62,000 nt of DNA from Adiantum capillus-veneris (GCA_014529385.2 CM043956.1:58723120-58785119), one strand, 5' to 3'. Numbered from the stretch's first letter, positions 26,690 through 39,800 are shown. Program-made: numbers and translations. The notes: a model not told the origin generated them from the letters alone.

Positions 26690-28050
26690 ATATCACAAGG
26701 AATTAGAGTTATTCAATTTTCTCAAGGGATTTCAAGATGTTTTTATTGACGAAATCCCTAGTGAACTACCTCCTAAACGAGGCAATGATGACCATGCAAT
26801 TGAACTTCTTCTAGGAAGTTCACCGCCTAATAAACCTCCTTATAGATTTTCTCAAGCTCAACAAGAGGAGATTATGCGGCAAGTGCATGAGTTAGTTGAG
26901 AAGGGCATGGTTAGGCCTAGCTCATCTCCATTTTGCTCACCCGTATTATTAGTGCAAAAGAAAGATGGCACATACCATATGTGTGTCGACTATAGAGCAC
27001 TAAATAGGATCACTATCAAGAATAGGTTTCTCATTCCACAGTAGAAGACCTATTTGATAAAATCCAAGGGTCAACCTACTTCAGTGGAATTGACCTAAAA
27101 AGTGGCTACCATCAAATAAGGATAGTTGATCAAGACATTGTAAAGACCACATTTTGCACTACGTTTGGTCTTTACAAATACATTGTCATGCCTTTTGGCT
27201 CGATCAATGCACCAGCCACATTCAACTGCTTGATGGATAAGCTATTCAGGCCTCACCAAACCTTTACTGGAGTGTTCTTTGATGACATTATTATCTACTC
27301 TAATTCTTTAGACGAACACAAGAAACACCTCCAGGTAATATTTCAAGTATTACGAGAGAATAAACATTATATTAATCAAAAGAAAAGTGAGTTTTTCTTA
27401 CAAGAGATTCAGTATTTAGGTCATAATATCTCTCAAGATGGAATCCAAATGGATCTATCAAAGGTAGAGGTAATAAAAGCATGGCTTAATCTAAGGAATC
27501 TTCCTGAACTAAGAATCTTTATAGGTACGTGTGCATACTATAGATGCTTCATAGAAAGGTTCTTACAAATCGCGAGACCATTACATGACCTAACAAAGAA
27601 AACCGTTAGGTATACATGGTATGCCAAGGAGAAAAATGCTTTCAAAAAGCTTAAAGTAAAGCTTATCTCTCAACATGTGCTTACATTGCCGGATCTCTCA
27701 AATCCATTTGAGGTCCAATGTGACGCTTGTGGTGATTGCCTTGGAGCTGTTTTTCTCCAAGAAGGGAACGCCATAGCCTATGAAAGTCGAAGTCTTGACC
27801 CTGTTAAGCAATCTCTAGGGATATATAAAAAGGAACTCCTCGCAGTTCTACATGCCTTAGACTCGTGGAAGCACTATTTATTGGGGACTCCTTTCATTCT
27901 GCGGACGGATCACCAAAGCCTTAAGTACTTCATGATGCAAACCAAGCTCTCTGACAAACAAATGAGGTGGGCTAAATTCCTTTCGCAATTTCATTTTCAT
28001 ATTGCTCACATTGCTGGCAAGCATAATCAAGTAGCCAATGCACTCTCAAG
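26690..28050 (+). pseudogene. Chromovirus B reverse transcriptase and RNase H
   Basis: RT fingers (PPNKPPYRFSQAQQEEI, about 26824-26874) and KKDGTYHMCVDYRALN (about 26960-27005) precede a frameshift near 27040. The palm continues with MPFGSINAPATF (27188) and the catalytic FFDDIIIYS box (about 27276-27302). RNase H follows with the DACGDCLGAVF (about 27721), KELLAVLHALDSW (about 27832) and RTDHQSLKYF (about 27904) motifs. The position that is usually ADALSR reads ANALSS (about 28036), so the last catalytic Asp has become Asn. Confidence 0.88.
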
Positions 28051-28960
28051 TTGGCCAAGAGTCAATGCGGTTTCCATAGCAACTCACAATGATCTATCTT
28101 CTATTATAGATGAGTACGCTATTGATCCCGATTTTAGAGATGTGATTTCAGCCCTTGCACTAGGGAAGAAAGAGGAACCATTTATAGCTTTACAAGATGG
28201 TTATTTTCTCTATGGCAATAAACTATGCGTTACCAACTCACTATGTGAAAAAGTAATGTATGAATCTCATGCTCCTCCTTATGCGGGGCATAGAGGGATT
28301 CAGTCTACGCTAAAAGGGATAGAAACATATTTCTATTGGCCTTCCATGAAAGCAAACATACAAGATTATGTTTCTAAATGTGTGGTATGCCAAAAGAAGA
28401 AGTTTGATAGAGGGAAGCAACTTGGATTGCTTCAACCTTTGCCAATCCCTAATTCACCATGGGAGAGCATATCCATGGATTTTATCTATGGATTGCCTAA
28501 GTCTATCCATGCAATATAGGAATATGGATGATAGTAGACAGGTTCAGCAAACAAGCTCATTTTATACCTGTCAAAAATACTATCAAGGCCCATCAAATGG
28601 CAGCCCTCTTCATATCACAAATTTTCAAGTATCATGGCTTGCCGATGTCCATAGTGTCGGATAGAGATCCTAGAATGACCAGTAATTTTTGGAAGGGTCT
28701 CTTTGAGAATTTGGGGACAAGGCTAAACTTCTCCTTTGGCCTATCACTCGCAAACAGATGGCCAAAGTGAAATAGCTAACCTAACAATTCTTGATCTATT
28801 AAAAGCCTACGTAACGGAAGTAGATCAAAGGTCCCAATGGGAGAAGTGCTTACCCTTAGTGGAGTATGCCTACAATAATACTGTACATACCTCCACGGAC
28901 AAATCACCTTTCAAGGTAATTGAGGGAAGATAAAAAAGTCCCCTGCTACTTAAGGTACAC
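28051..28960 (+). pseudogene. Chromovirus B integrase
   Basis: An HHCC zinc finger (ESHAPPYAGHRG, then CVVCQKK; about 28263-28400) leads to the core with SMDFIYGLPKS (first Asp, about 28474), then VSDRDPRM (second Asp, about 28657) and QSEIANLTILDLLKAYV with YAYNNTVHTS. TAG at 28517, consistent with CAG, and a frameshift near 28735 split it into three frames. Confidence 0.88.
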
Positions 28961-29112
28961 GGGAAGATCTCCGTTGCAGATGAGTATAGCCGAGACCTAC
29001 AAGATTCTTTCCAAAAGATTAAGGATGCTATCTCCATCTCACAACAAAGGCAAAAGGCTGCTGCTGATGATAAGCACAGAAGCATCGAGACTTTAAAGAA
29101 AATGATTGGGTC

Positions 29113-29559
29113 TTGCTTAAATTTCCCAAGGCTCGATTAAGGCACACGACGGGCAAGAATCCTACTGGACACCCAAAGTACTATGCTAAGTTAGAAAAAA
29201 GGTACTATGGTCCCTTCCAAATTCTTAGACCAATCAATGACATGGCTTATCAACTCAAGTTTCCTAATCATTGGCTCATACACAATGATTTTCATGTGAG
29301 CCTACTAAAGCCTTACAAAGGAGAGCCACCGCAAGAACCAACTATTGAAGACCCACTGGAGATCGAGGACAAAGAAGAGGTGCTGCAGTCCGAGTCCATT
29401 CTCCACCATGAAGACAAGGTATTGAGAGGTGGTAAGATTATCCAACAGTATCTTATTAAGTTTAAGAATCATCCTTTTGAAGATGCTAGATGGATGCAAG
29501 GCATACAATTAAAGGATAACCTAAACCTTGTCAATGCTTACAATGCTTCCCTAGAGTAA
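29113..29559 (+). CDS. Chromovirus B integrase C-terminus with chromodomain
   Basis: An open 148-codon frame contains the GPY/F-type module (KRYYGPFQILRPI, about 29200-29240) and an HNDFHVSLLKPYKG stretch. The end (QSESILHHEDKVLRGGKI, then YLIKFKNHPFEDARW, about 29390-29495) matches the chromodomain fold of chromoviruses, which directs insertion through chromatin marks. Aromatic cage positions are only partly kept. It is the best preserved part of B. Confidence 0.82.
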   Translation: MLKFPKARLRHTTGKNPTGHPKYYAKLEKRYYGPFQILRPINDMAYQLKFPNHWLIHNDFHVSLLKPYKGEPPQEPTIEDPLEIEDKEEVLQSESILHHEDKVLRGGKIIQQYLIKFKNHPFEDARWMQGIQLKDNLNLVNAYNASLE

Positions 29560-29922
29560 TCAAATGTACAATTGTTTAAAATGAACAAAGTTTTTATCTT
29601 ATAAGACTCTCTTTTTCTTTATTGTTGCACAAATGTTAAGTAGTATGCATGCTTAAGATCAAGTTTGCGGAGAGGACGTCTTCCAAACACCAAGTAGAGC
29701 TTGTCACTCTACTATGGAAGATTGATAGGACTAATGCGCAGACATGCTTGCGGCAACTTAGGATCTCAAGTGCCAAATGGATTAGTCATCCATTCTAGAA
29801 CGATGTCGTAGGGTAAGATAGGGATCCTCTACCCGCCTACCCGCTAGAAAAAGGACTCATGAATGGGCTTTATCTTCTCTATCCCATAGTCGAGGACGAC
29901 TATGATTTCAAGAGAAAGGTAT

Positions 29923-31276
29923 TGTCATAATAACTAATATCTAATTCTCCTAAAAGATTTTCTCATGTTAAACTGATCATTTAATATGGGAAAGTACCAG
30001 GGGAGAAAAATCTAGAATATTGGTTAAGCTGGCAGACCGGTCACAGTAGGGATCCAAAGGAGGGAAAAAAAGGATCCAAAGAAGGGGGGGAAGGGGGGGG
30101 GGGGGGGGGGCATATGCAAAAGAGAAATGTGCATCAATGGGCTTCAAAGACCCTAAGGTTCAGCCCATTAAGACTTCCAAAATGCTAAGGTTCCAAAATT
30201 CAATAAAAAGTCCAATGGTCAAACCTTAGGGAAATTGGATACCTTTGAGAAGATTAAAAAATTCTTTGCAAATCCCTAGATGGGAGGAGGCGGGCCCTTT
30301 TAGTAGGGGATGAGAGAGAAACACACACACACACACACACACACACAATCTTGCAAGCCCTTCACACAAAGGGAATAGGGGACACATGTCAACTCCCTAG
30401 CCCAGTTGTCCCCAAGGTGCACTCAAATCCTATTGGATGGCCATAGAGGTGGACCAATGAGAATTAGGCTAGAGTACATTTAGTTTAATTCATTTTAAAA
30501 CACTTGATAAAAGAATCAATAGGAATTAAGATCTCTAGAAGACTATTGGACAGTCTCCCAAGGGGTCCAATGAGCATTCAACAGCCCAATGGCTTGCATG
30601 ATTTCTATTGGCCAAAAGATAAAGGGGTCCAATGAGAGATTAATCACATTAATTAAATACCTAAAGCTCTCACAAAAGGGGAAAGGGAGAAACATGTCAA
30701 AAGGCTATCACTTATGCTTCTCAATTATCATTGACTAAGCTTTGAAGGGTCCAATGGGGTGCCAACATGAGTAAAATCCAAGAGGGGTCGACCAAGAGAG
30801 AGAGGGGGCTGATTTTGGCAAGGCATTATCACACACACACTCACACAATCTCATGCGTGAAGCAAGAAGACTCTCTCTCTCCTTCTCAAGCTTTAATGGA
30901 AAGCTCATCATCTACTCCAAGCTTGTGACAAGGGAGGTCTACACCAACAACTCCTGGCTTTGTGATGCAAATCCAACCAAGATCCAAGCTTCAATGCATT
31001 CTCATCTCGTCTACCATGGTAATTAGTAAGGTATGCTAAGCTTTTATGAGTGATTATGTGAGGAGATACCGGCTCCATGTAAATTCGGTTGTCAATAGCT
31101 TAATTTCTCTCTTTTGAAGTATTGTTCATGCGTATCTAACTAGCTGTTATGCTTTTTGTTGCTCTCTCCATCCAAGCACTCTTGCTATGCTCATTAGAAA
31201 TCTATTCTAATGAAATTCTCATTATGTTTATGCTATTTTTCACTACACACAAGTTACTAGACCATTATAATGTTAC
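29923..31276 (+). repeat. 3' LTR of chromovirus B, internally deleted
   Basis: It starts TGTCATAATAA and ends TTACA. It lacks about 265 bp present in the 5' LTR (about 23482-23747) and in the solo LTR; the deletion junction is near 31068. It has (CA)n at 30319-30347 and a G-rich run at about 30086-30110. Confidence 0.9.
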
Positions 31277-31790
31277 AATGGTCTTGATGCCATACTACCG
31301 ATAGAATTTATATGGGTTTATAGAGTTTCATTCAAGGCAGCTTTAAATGCTACACCGTTTAATCTTGTTTATGGTCTTGATGTCATACTACCGATAGAAT
31401 TTCTATTACCAACAGTAAGGGTAGCTAAAGATCTTGAGTGGAACGGACATGAATTAACGGAGAGGCTTGAAGATTTAGAAAAGCTTAATGAACAAAGGCT
31501 AACAAGTGTAGCTCACATCTATGCACAAAATGGGAGCAAAAAAAAAAAATTGTTTCACATCTAGTCACAAAAATCTTCAAAAAAGGGGACCTAGTTTTAG
31601 TTTATTCCCTTAAGCAACACATTCCCAAATTCAAGAAAAAGGGAAATGGACCATTTATCATTGAAGACGTATCCCCAAGTGGAGCAGTTAAGTTGTCCAC
31701 TATAGATGGTGAATCAATGGCTAACTGGATTAGTGGATGCCGATTAAAGAAGTACCATTTGCCACTAACCAATGATTTACTAGAGAAAAT
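31277..31790 (+). pseudogene. Family A copy 2: integrase C-terminal domain after insertion of B
   Basis: The frame resumes with GLDAILPIEF, followed by a local duplication of about 87 bp that repeats the ALNATPFNLVYGLDVILPIEF segment. Next come LEWNGHELTERLEDLEKL, a poly(A)-containing frameshift near 31540, and a GPFIIEDVSPSGAVKLSTIDG C-terminal fold (about 31648-31710) ending in NWISGCRLKKYHLPLTN. This C-terminus is Tat-like and has no chromodomain. Confidence 0.8.
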
Positions 31791-31792
31791 GC

Positions 31793-33056
31793 ATGCAGCA
31801 ACAAAGCAGAGAAAGATTAAATGACAGTAGGTTATCGATGAATCTCAAGAGGAAGCTAGACTTCAAGTACTCAAAAGGAAAGCTGATTTCAGAAACCAAC
31901 AAACAAATTCCCATCAACACTTTGGAACGAGATGAAAGACTATGGGAATCACAGAATGATGCAGTATCAACGGCGGATGAATGGCTGGATGGAATTGACC
32001 TTCACATCACAGTACAATTGAACAATCATAGCACAAATGCATTAGTAGATACCGGAGCTCGAATGAATGTAGTCAGTTATTCCACTTACAAGAAAGCTAT
32101 GAATCAGTCGTTAGCATCAAGAATATTTGCTATCAAAGGATGCAACAAAAACCCAACACCGGCATTGGGAGTGGTTAACTTGAATGTGATAGTAAATGGA
32201 TTTTCATGCCCTCATTAATTTGTATGCATACCAGATGAACATATGAATGAAATGATGATTCTTGGAATCTCATGATGCGGACATACAAGGCACCAGATTG
32301 GGACACCAATCAACTCAATCTATCACTTAAAGGAGGACAACTCTTAGCTCCAATTGCACCGAGCAAAGAGGAATGGAAAAGAGGTCACCCACAAAAGAAA
32401 CCACGGAACAATCAATCTACGTCAACCTCTAGACAAGCAAACGCTACAAGCAACATGCAAGGAGTCAGGCAGATTTGGGTACCAAAAGCAAAACTCAAGG
32501 ACAATCCGTCTCAAATTTGGGTGCCCAAAAACTCATCTACCATACTCAAAAAAGTTTCACATCCAACAACTCACAGAAAAACATCTTTCAAAAGAGAAAC
32601 TAGCACTAGGTGGGTTTGGAAACCAAAGGAGCATTTATTTTCTCCGCAAACTGTAAAGCTGATGAAGTTAAATCTCAAAATACTTAACCACAACAGTTCA
32701 TCAACGAAAAACCAAAATACCAATGGAGAGTTAAATCTCAGCAATCGTCATCATTGATACCTACAGCTCAGGAAATCAGTGTGCCAAAGCATTCAGGTGG
32801 TACAATCAGATAAAGAGCCCACAAATTACAAAATTTGCTATTTAGAAACAATCGACCAGAAACCTCGACCACGGAAACCCTTGAGTTAACTACTCAAGAC
32901 CCAACTCTTGCACCGTTTATTGGTTTGAATTGCATTGACTTTCAAAGCATGATAGAGCCAACCAGAGCTATGCATAGACACGATTGTTCAATCCATGCAC
33001 ACAGTCGTCCCAGAGTACTCCATCTAGGAGGGGTGGAAGGAAACTTCATTAATTAA
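31793..33056 (+). pseudogene. Family A copy 2: aspartic-protease-like ORF 3' of integrase
   Basis: It begins within 30 bases of the integrase end. The LDGIDLHITVQLNN strand leads to the active-site VDTGA (32045-32059) and then MILGIS near 32255, followed in the next frame by MRTYKAPDWDTNQLNLSLKG. This gives the D-T-G-A and I-L-G landmarks of retropepsins. A TAA at about 32216 (CAA in copy 1) and a slip near 32270 interrupt it. The tail is basic with WVPK-like repeats (about 32478-32540). A third copy of its last 110 bp is at 56897-57010. It may process proteins encoded nearby (inference). Confidence 0.6.
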
Positions 33057-33068
33057 GGACAATGTTTG

Positions 33069-33089
33069 AAGAGGGAGGAAAAAGTTGGA
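33069..33089 (+). promoter_or_regulatory. Purine tract at the end of family A
   Basis: AAGAGGGAGGAAAAAG followed by TTGGA precedes TGTTGACG at 33090. The same arrangement is at 57029-57050. It resembles a polypurine tract next to an LTR start, but no second LTR of this type was found. Confidence 0.45.
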
Positions 33090-33160
33090 TGTTGACGTGT
33101 GATTTTTTGTAAAATTACCTAATAATGTGCTTGAAAATCATCAACAAGGGAATTTCAACT

Positions 33161-34760
33161 GATAATGTCATAATAATCAATATCTAATTCTCCTAAATGA
33201 TTTTCTCATATTAAACTGATCATTTAATGTGGGGAAGTGCCAAGGGAGAAAAAGCTAGAATATTGGTTAAGTTAGCAGACCGGCCACAGTAGGGATCCAA
33301 AGGAGGGAAAATAGGGATCCAAAGGGGGGGCCATCTGCAAAAGAGCCATGTGAAACAATGGGCCAAAAAGACCCTAAGGTTCAGCCCATTAAGACTTCCA
33401 AAATGCTAAGGTTCCAAAATTCAAAGGTTGTGTCCAAAGGTCAACCCTAGGGAAAATTGGATGCTTAGTGTGTGCCCTAAAAGTCTTGGCATATCCCTAC
33501 ATGGGAGGGGGCGAGCCCCAAAGCTAGGGGATGAGAGAGAAAGCCACACACACACACACAGGCTCCCTTTACACAAAGGGAATGAGGGACACATGTCAGC
33601 TCCCTAGGCCAGATGCCCACAAGGTGTGCCCAATTCCTATTGGAAGACCCTTGAAGTGGACCAATGAGAATTAAGCTAGAGTAAATCTAGTTTAATTAAT
33701 TTAAAAACATTTAATAAAAGAAACCAATAAGAATTAAGTGTCCTAAAAGACTATTGGGCAGTCTCCCAAGGGGTCCAATGAGCATTCAGGAGCCCCATGG
33801 CTTGCCTGATTCCTATTGGCCAGGAGGCAAAGGGGTCCAATGAGAGTTTAGTTTAATTATTTAATTACCTAAAGCTCTCACAAAAGGGGAAAGGGGGACA
33901 CATGTCAGAAGGCTATCACTTATGCTGCTTAATCCCTATTGGCTTGACCTGGGGAGGTCCAATGAGGCAAAAGCCAGACTTATTTAGCAGCTAGGGCTCG
34001 CCCAAGAGAGGGGGGGGGCTGATTTTTGCTTGGCATTGACACACACACTCTCACACTTAACCATGTGTGAAGGGAAAATACTCTATCTCCTCCCAAGCTT
34101 TAATGGAGAGCTCATCACCTACTCCAAGCTTGTGAGATAGAAGCCTACATCAACACTCTCTTGGCATGTGGATGCAAATCCAACCAAGAGCCAAGCTTCA
34201 ATGCATGCTCATCTTCTCTACCAAGCTAATTACTAAGCTAAGCTATGCTAATATGAGTGATTATGTGAGGAGATGTACTTCTTTCTCGTAAGATACTTCT
34301 TTTTCCTCTCAATCTACTCTCATACCCTGCTAGCTCTCACCATCTTCGAAGGTGTGTGAGGTCTTGGGTCTGAGAACGGGGATAATTCAAGTTGTGTTTG
34401 ATTAAGTGTTTTGCTTGGTGTATGAAGCTTCCATCTTCATTGCACTAGCTAGTCTTGAAGGAACACAAAGAATTGTATTGTACAATGTCTCTCTTGATGG
34501 GAGAAACCATAATACAAAGCCTTTTGGAGGGGGGACCGGCTCCATGCAAATCCGGTCCTCAACTGTTGTCAATAGCTTAATTGCTCTCTCTTTTGAAAGT
34601 ATTGTCGATGCTATCTAACTAGGTGTTATGCTTTTTGTTGCTCTCTCCACCCAAGCACTCTTGTAATTCTCATTAGGAATCAACTCTAATGAAATGCCCA
34701 CTATGTTCATACTAAATTCCGCTACACATAAGATTTTAGGCCATTAAATGTTACAGATAA
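33161..34760. other. Target duplication GATAA bracketing the solo LTR
   Basis: GATAA occurs at 33161-33165 and again at 34756-34760. The uninterrupted sequence is visible in the paralogue around 57119. Confidence 0.9.
33166..34755 (+). repeat. Solo LTR of chromovirus B family
   Basis: 1590 bp, starting TGTCATAATAATC and ending GTTACA. It aligns with both B LTRs and has perfect 5-bp target duplications and no internal region. It was most likely left by recombination between the two LTRs of a former full element. Confidence 0.93.
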
Positions 34761-35396
34761 CATCTTCCTGATGAGTGTAAATAGTGTATATACTATCAAA
34801 AATTACATCAAAAAATAATTTTTTTTGCTTATTTCTATTAATTTTTCTTGATATTGGAGCTTAAAAAATGATCCACCAAAAAGTAAAAAAATAGAGTTTT
34901 TAATGGATTTTCTTAATTTTTGATTTTTCAATATGCTTTTTTAGTGCATTTTATTATTTTCTTTGATTTTTTCAATAAATAGGTCAAAACTTAATAATAA
35001 ATAGCAAATGAGCTCAGATGGAGAAATTGAAGATACACTGATGAACAGAAGAACAAGACGGATAGGCACAAAAATTTTAATCAAAACGACAAACGTACGC
35101 GAGAAGCTTAGATCAGGCCGTTAGGGCCTGTTTTTACAAATTCTTGCAGAATGAGGTAACGGACTCCGATTGAGGAAATTTTCGAGTCTAACGTAGATTT
35201 CACAGTCTATTAGGACTAACAGGGGAATCTGGGGAAATATAGTTTGGGAAGTCTGAATATAGATATCCAAGGTAGCCCAAAATCACCTCATTTCCACTAG
35301 TCACTCTTGGAGAAGAGAGCTCTCTACCTTCTTTGCGTGCGATTCTCGGAGTCCACAGTCGCCCATTTTTAGCACCGTTTCACAGAGACATGAGGG

Positions 35397-36818
35397 GTAA
35401 GTGTTCTGAACTCATCAAAGAACGTTTCTATACAATCCGGTAGTAAGTCTAGGCCCATGAAAAAGCCTTAGAATTTGAGTTGTGTACAAATTCCTATGAC
35501 ACAAAGATGACCATAGCGGTGTGTTAGCTCAACCAAATTGGAGGAGACTTGAAATGTAGCATGTCCCTAGATAATAGAACACTTCCATATCATTAGACGA
35601 CCATTTGGTAGGGGCCAATGGGGTCCCCAAGTAAATAATCTAGGTTTTTGCCACATGCCAGAATTGAATTCTGACTCCACGGACTCCTTATAGACAAAGT
35701 CTATACACAATGTACCTAGATGGTTTCAAGGAAAAACTCAAGGCAAGCTCTCTAACAGCAGGAAACAGCTCGAAGACTACAAAGCGTCAATTTTGACATA
35801 TGGAGTCACACTGACTCCGAATGAGCCCAAACTGGATGAGCAACATCAGGACTATGTAGCGGACAAGTCCATGGCTTCAAAAGTAACCAAACAACTCTAC
35901 ACACCAAGTAGTAACAAAAATTGGCAATTTCAGAGTCAACAAGAGCACGAAGTGATGCCGACACGACCAAATCTTAGCAAACTCATTTTAGGACTTGTTT
36001 TAGATGTAATAAAGATGTGTAAGTCATAAAATTGTATTTTCAAGCAAAAAAATTCAATTGTTGTAAATAATCGCGATTATTTACTTTTGTACAAGATTGG
36101 CCTGAAAAACATCATTTTGTTTCACCTATCACTTGTACACATCTATCTTATGCCACATGTCAAATATGAGCCCAAAAGATTGAGAAAATCTCAAATTTTG
36201 TCAAAAAGCACACTAAAAGCTCTTCAACCCAAATTTTGAGTTACTTATCACATTTTTTGATCCAAAACATCCCATATCTCACACAGAGGGTCTATAGCAT
36301 GTTTAGAACCAGTTTGCAAGGAAAAATGTCCAATTTGATGAAAATACTAATACTCGTGATTATTTATATTTTTGTCAGAATGAGTTCAAATTTCATCTTT
36401 GACCTTATGGGACCAAAGTACATGATGTGACAAGCCCACCAATAATGTTTGATCACATTTGGATCTCAAAAACCCATCCTCCCTTCATATCTACTGTTTC
36501 AGAGTCTGAAGATTAAATTTGGCACCATTTTCACCCTGTGCAGTCAAATGAGCCCACACTTCACTCAGAGTATCTAGATCACATGTTTTTCAAGCCTATG
36601 AAGTCAAAAGTGAAAAAATATTGAAGTGATTATTTACTTTGGTTGCAAATTTTGCCTGGATTGAACGATTTTGATCTTTACATGTGTTTATGCATCTGTG
36701 CATGCTCCAAAACTGATTTGAATCAAAATGGACATCACTTGCTTGCAATTCAGACACATGGCATTTTAGAGTGGAATTCGTGGAATCTTCTAACTTTGAA
36801 ACTGTATTCTCCTAATAG
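35397..36818 (+). other. Predicted 1.42-kb leader intron upstream of ORFX copy 1
   Basis: Donor ATGAGGG|GTAAGT at 35397 and acceptor CTCCTAATAG at 36811-36818 place the ATG at 36824 directly after the splice. Both sites are conserved in the paralogue (57747 and 59030). The intron holds a perfect 22-bp palindrome with a TCGCGA centre at 36063-36084, and degenerate versions near 36350 and 36628. Confidence 0.55.
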
Positions 36819-36823
36819 GTGCA

Positions 36824-39800
36824 ATGCAAGTTGCTGAGAAAGCCAAGAAGAGAATGACCCAGAAAGAAAAGCTGTAAGAATTGCAACCATATCAATTGGA
36901 GCCGAGTTCAATGAAAACGGCCAAGGTAACCTACCTATCAAAAAACAGCTTGAAGAACACAACACAGTAGTCTTCACCAACAGATTCAAGAGTGAAGATG
37001 GAAATTAGGTAGAGTTGCAGATGCTACCTAAAGAATTCTATGATGTAGCCAGGAATCCAACAAAAAAAGAAGCCAACACAAGGTTAGGACTTGGAGAATT
37101 TTACAATCAAGAGCCATGTGGGATAGCCTTCCAGAGTGCTTATGAACTATTGAAAACAATCAAAGAGAATGGATCTTCCCAGATCACGGATAAGCAAGGA
37201 CAGAAAGTCGAAGTGGTCATTAAAAAAGACATAGTGGCTGAAGCACTAAAACTGCCCACTGAAGGTATGAGAATGAGGTCCAGCGATAGAAAAATAGCTG
37301 GTACATTCACCAAGCATACAACTGCCACCACCTTCTCCGACCTTATTCTAAAGCAAGTGGAGGATCTCGCCCATCTCTATCACCAGCACTTCCACTTCAT
37401 CGCAAAGAGACCACCAAGATACACTACTCCAAATCATGCAGTTGCAACCACCTTCACATAGATATTGAAGTTAACAACAAGATAAACAATAGATCATACT
37501 CAGTATGTGCTTACAGCACTCAAAAGCACAAAGAAGGAAGGAAGAGTAACATATCTGGGAGCTCCAAAAGTTCTAACCCGGATTGAATACCATGCCATTG
37601 GGATGGCCAATAACTTGCTACCAGCCCTAGATCAGAGTACATGGATAGTCACAGCTCAACATTCTCCACGAGCTACTAGATCAAAGAAAAAAAGAATCTA
37701 TAAAGCAGATGAAGAATCAGTAGAAATCTCACCTGAAGCCCATAGTAATGAAGAGAGTTCTGACAATATAGAAAAAATGGCAAGGAGAGAATAAATGAAA
37801 AGAAAAGCAATGGCAGCCCATCATGAAGAACCTCAACAAAAAATAGCAAGGTCTGAAAGAGAGAAAGAATATTATGAAAAGAGTCGCCAAGCTGCGGGAC
37901 AGAACCCAGAATCATGGAGTCCAAGGAAAATCAAGGGTCCTAGAACCAAGAACCCCAAGGAGAGATGTCTCCAAGACCACCTTCACCCGCTACCAAACGA
38001 GAAGATCAACTATGTCCTAGTCCAAGCCCTTCACCAACAAACAAATCCAATCAAGGCGAGGAAACAAAAAGAGAAGAGAAACAAGAGGAGGAAGCCAGTT
38101 ATAAACAGCCCAAGGAAAAAGAAAAAGATGAGACTGAACCATCTACAAAACCTCAAGCAGAATCAGTTGAACCATCTACAAAATCTCAAGCAGAATCAGC
38201 TAAACCATCTACAAAACCTTAAGTAGAATCCGTTGAACCGTCTAAAGAGCCGCAAGCCGAATCTATTGGACTTCTAAATAGCCTAGGTAAAATCTGAAGA
38301 ATGGGAAACAATGAATGAAGTTATAATCCAAGTAAATGAATATGCAAAGCAGATGCAGATGAGCTTGAAGACATGATGAACATCATTGAAAATCTCCAAG
38401 GCCAGATAAAAGAGCTCAAGAACGAAGCATAGAAACACCAAAGTGTTAAAGAAAAGCAACAAAGGAGATGGAAGAATTAGGGGATCTTCTCACAAAGCTA
38501 TCAGATGCATGTAAAAGCAAATACCAACAGTTGATTGAAGTAACAAATGAACTTTTGAGCCCTACTGAGTCATTACAAAAGCTCCAAGTATAATTAAATG
38601 TAGAAAATGCCTCTTTGCAATACTCAGAGCAAAGAATTAATGACCAAGCAGCATTTCTAAAGCAAATCAGGGAAAACCTAGCCGTAGCTTCACTCAAGAT
38701 AACATCTGAAAGTTTACAAGACTTTGGAAAAGAAAAACAAAGACTGGAACTCGAGTTGAAGCTAGAACATGCACAAAGAAGAGACCTCGCCCTAATGCGG
38801 GTACAAAGATTGCTTAAAGAGATTGAGGACTTAAAGAGAGCCATTTTTGCTGAGAGAAGGAAATGTGGAAGCTCAGGAGGAGGCAGGTACATCTAAACAG
38901 CCAAATCTAGAGATACCATCAGTCTACTTTGTAGAAATGGAAACACAGCCAACAGATGGATAGACATGAGGTTTTGAATTTCAAGTATCAATCATCGAAG
39001 AGTAACAAGTGCCAATGGTTCAGCTCTCTAAAGATGAAGAAGATGCACTTAAAGAACAGATTGTTCATGAAGTGGATGGTGAATAGAAAGAGGCATGGAT
39101 TGAGAGTTGAAGGCTCTTCACTCTGTCAATGTAGCATAGCTCACTCCCAACCAAATCAATTCTCAATGGCATCAACAGTCGTTGCCTTACCCTTTGATAA
39201 AGGTGGAGCTACTGCAAGTAAAAGAAAGACTTTACAAGGATATACAAGAAGAGGGGTCAGATGCACTCCACCCCAAATGGAGGTAGAACTGGCTCAACAA
39301 AAACTCAAGGTACCTCATTTTGTTTACAAGATCCCCTGCATCGCTCCAAAAACACCCAACATTCTGTCCTGTACCAACGGTAAGGACATGGCAAGCACAC
39401 GAAGCATTAAAGAAGAAAAGACCAACTTGGCTCAACTACCCAAAACTGCTAGCTCCAGAGGAAGGACCGACAACTGAGGAATACATGGTGAAAACCCTAA
39501 CGGGCGCCATGAACTTCTTCAAAAGCCTCCTTGACCTCTCATGTGCAATGCTCTTTAAAATCTGCAGAATGCTTCTCACATGTATCCAAGTTTTTCATGA
39601 GCCTGACCAAGCAAGAGCCCCAAAGATGTCATTTTTAGAAGGTAACAAAGTCTTATGCTATGATTTGAGTGGAAAACCTTCAAAAGAAACCCTTTACGGC
39701 TTCTATGCCAGATGTATGTTCTTGCCATCAAGCAATATGTTGGCATTTGAAGAAGATTTTTACACAAGATTCTTCACATGGCATACAAAGATTTTTGGGG

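Larger units (their letters stand above)
33090..35396 (+). promoter_or_regulatory. Spacer upstream of ORFX copy 1, possible LTR or internal promoter
   Basis: Apart from the solo LTR, this spacer aligns with 57049-57746. A TATAGATA box at 35259-35266 lies 138 bases upstream of a consensus splice donor. In the paralogue the box is at 57607-57614, 140 bases upstream of its donor. It may be a diverged LTR of its own (TG start after a purine tract) or an internal promoter for ORFX. Confidence 0.5.

Noticed and set aside
34770-34820. Hammerhead ribozyme candidate (CTGATGAG near 34769; a form with CGAAA near 57162)
   Set aside because: The stem joining the two core elements does not pair, and the second core box is lost in one copy, so no ribozyme fold is supported.
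33090-36600. Firm call of this spacer as an LTR pairing with LTR_C
   Set aside because: Both have a TG start, TATA box and donor at similar spacing, but the sequences do not align, so they cannot be the two LTRs of one insertion.
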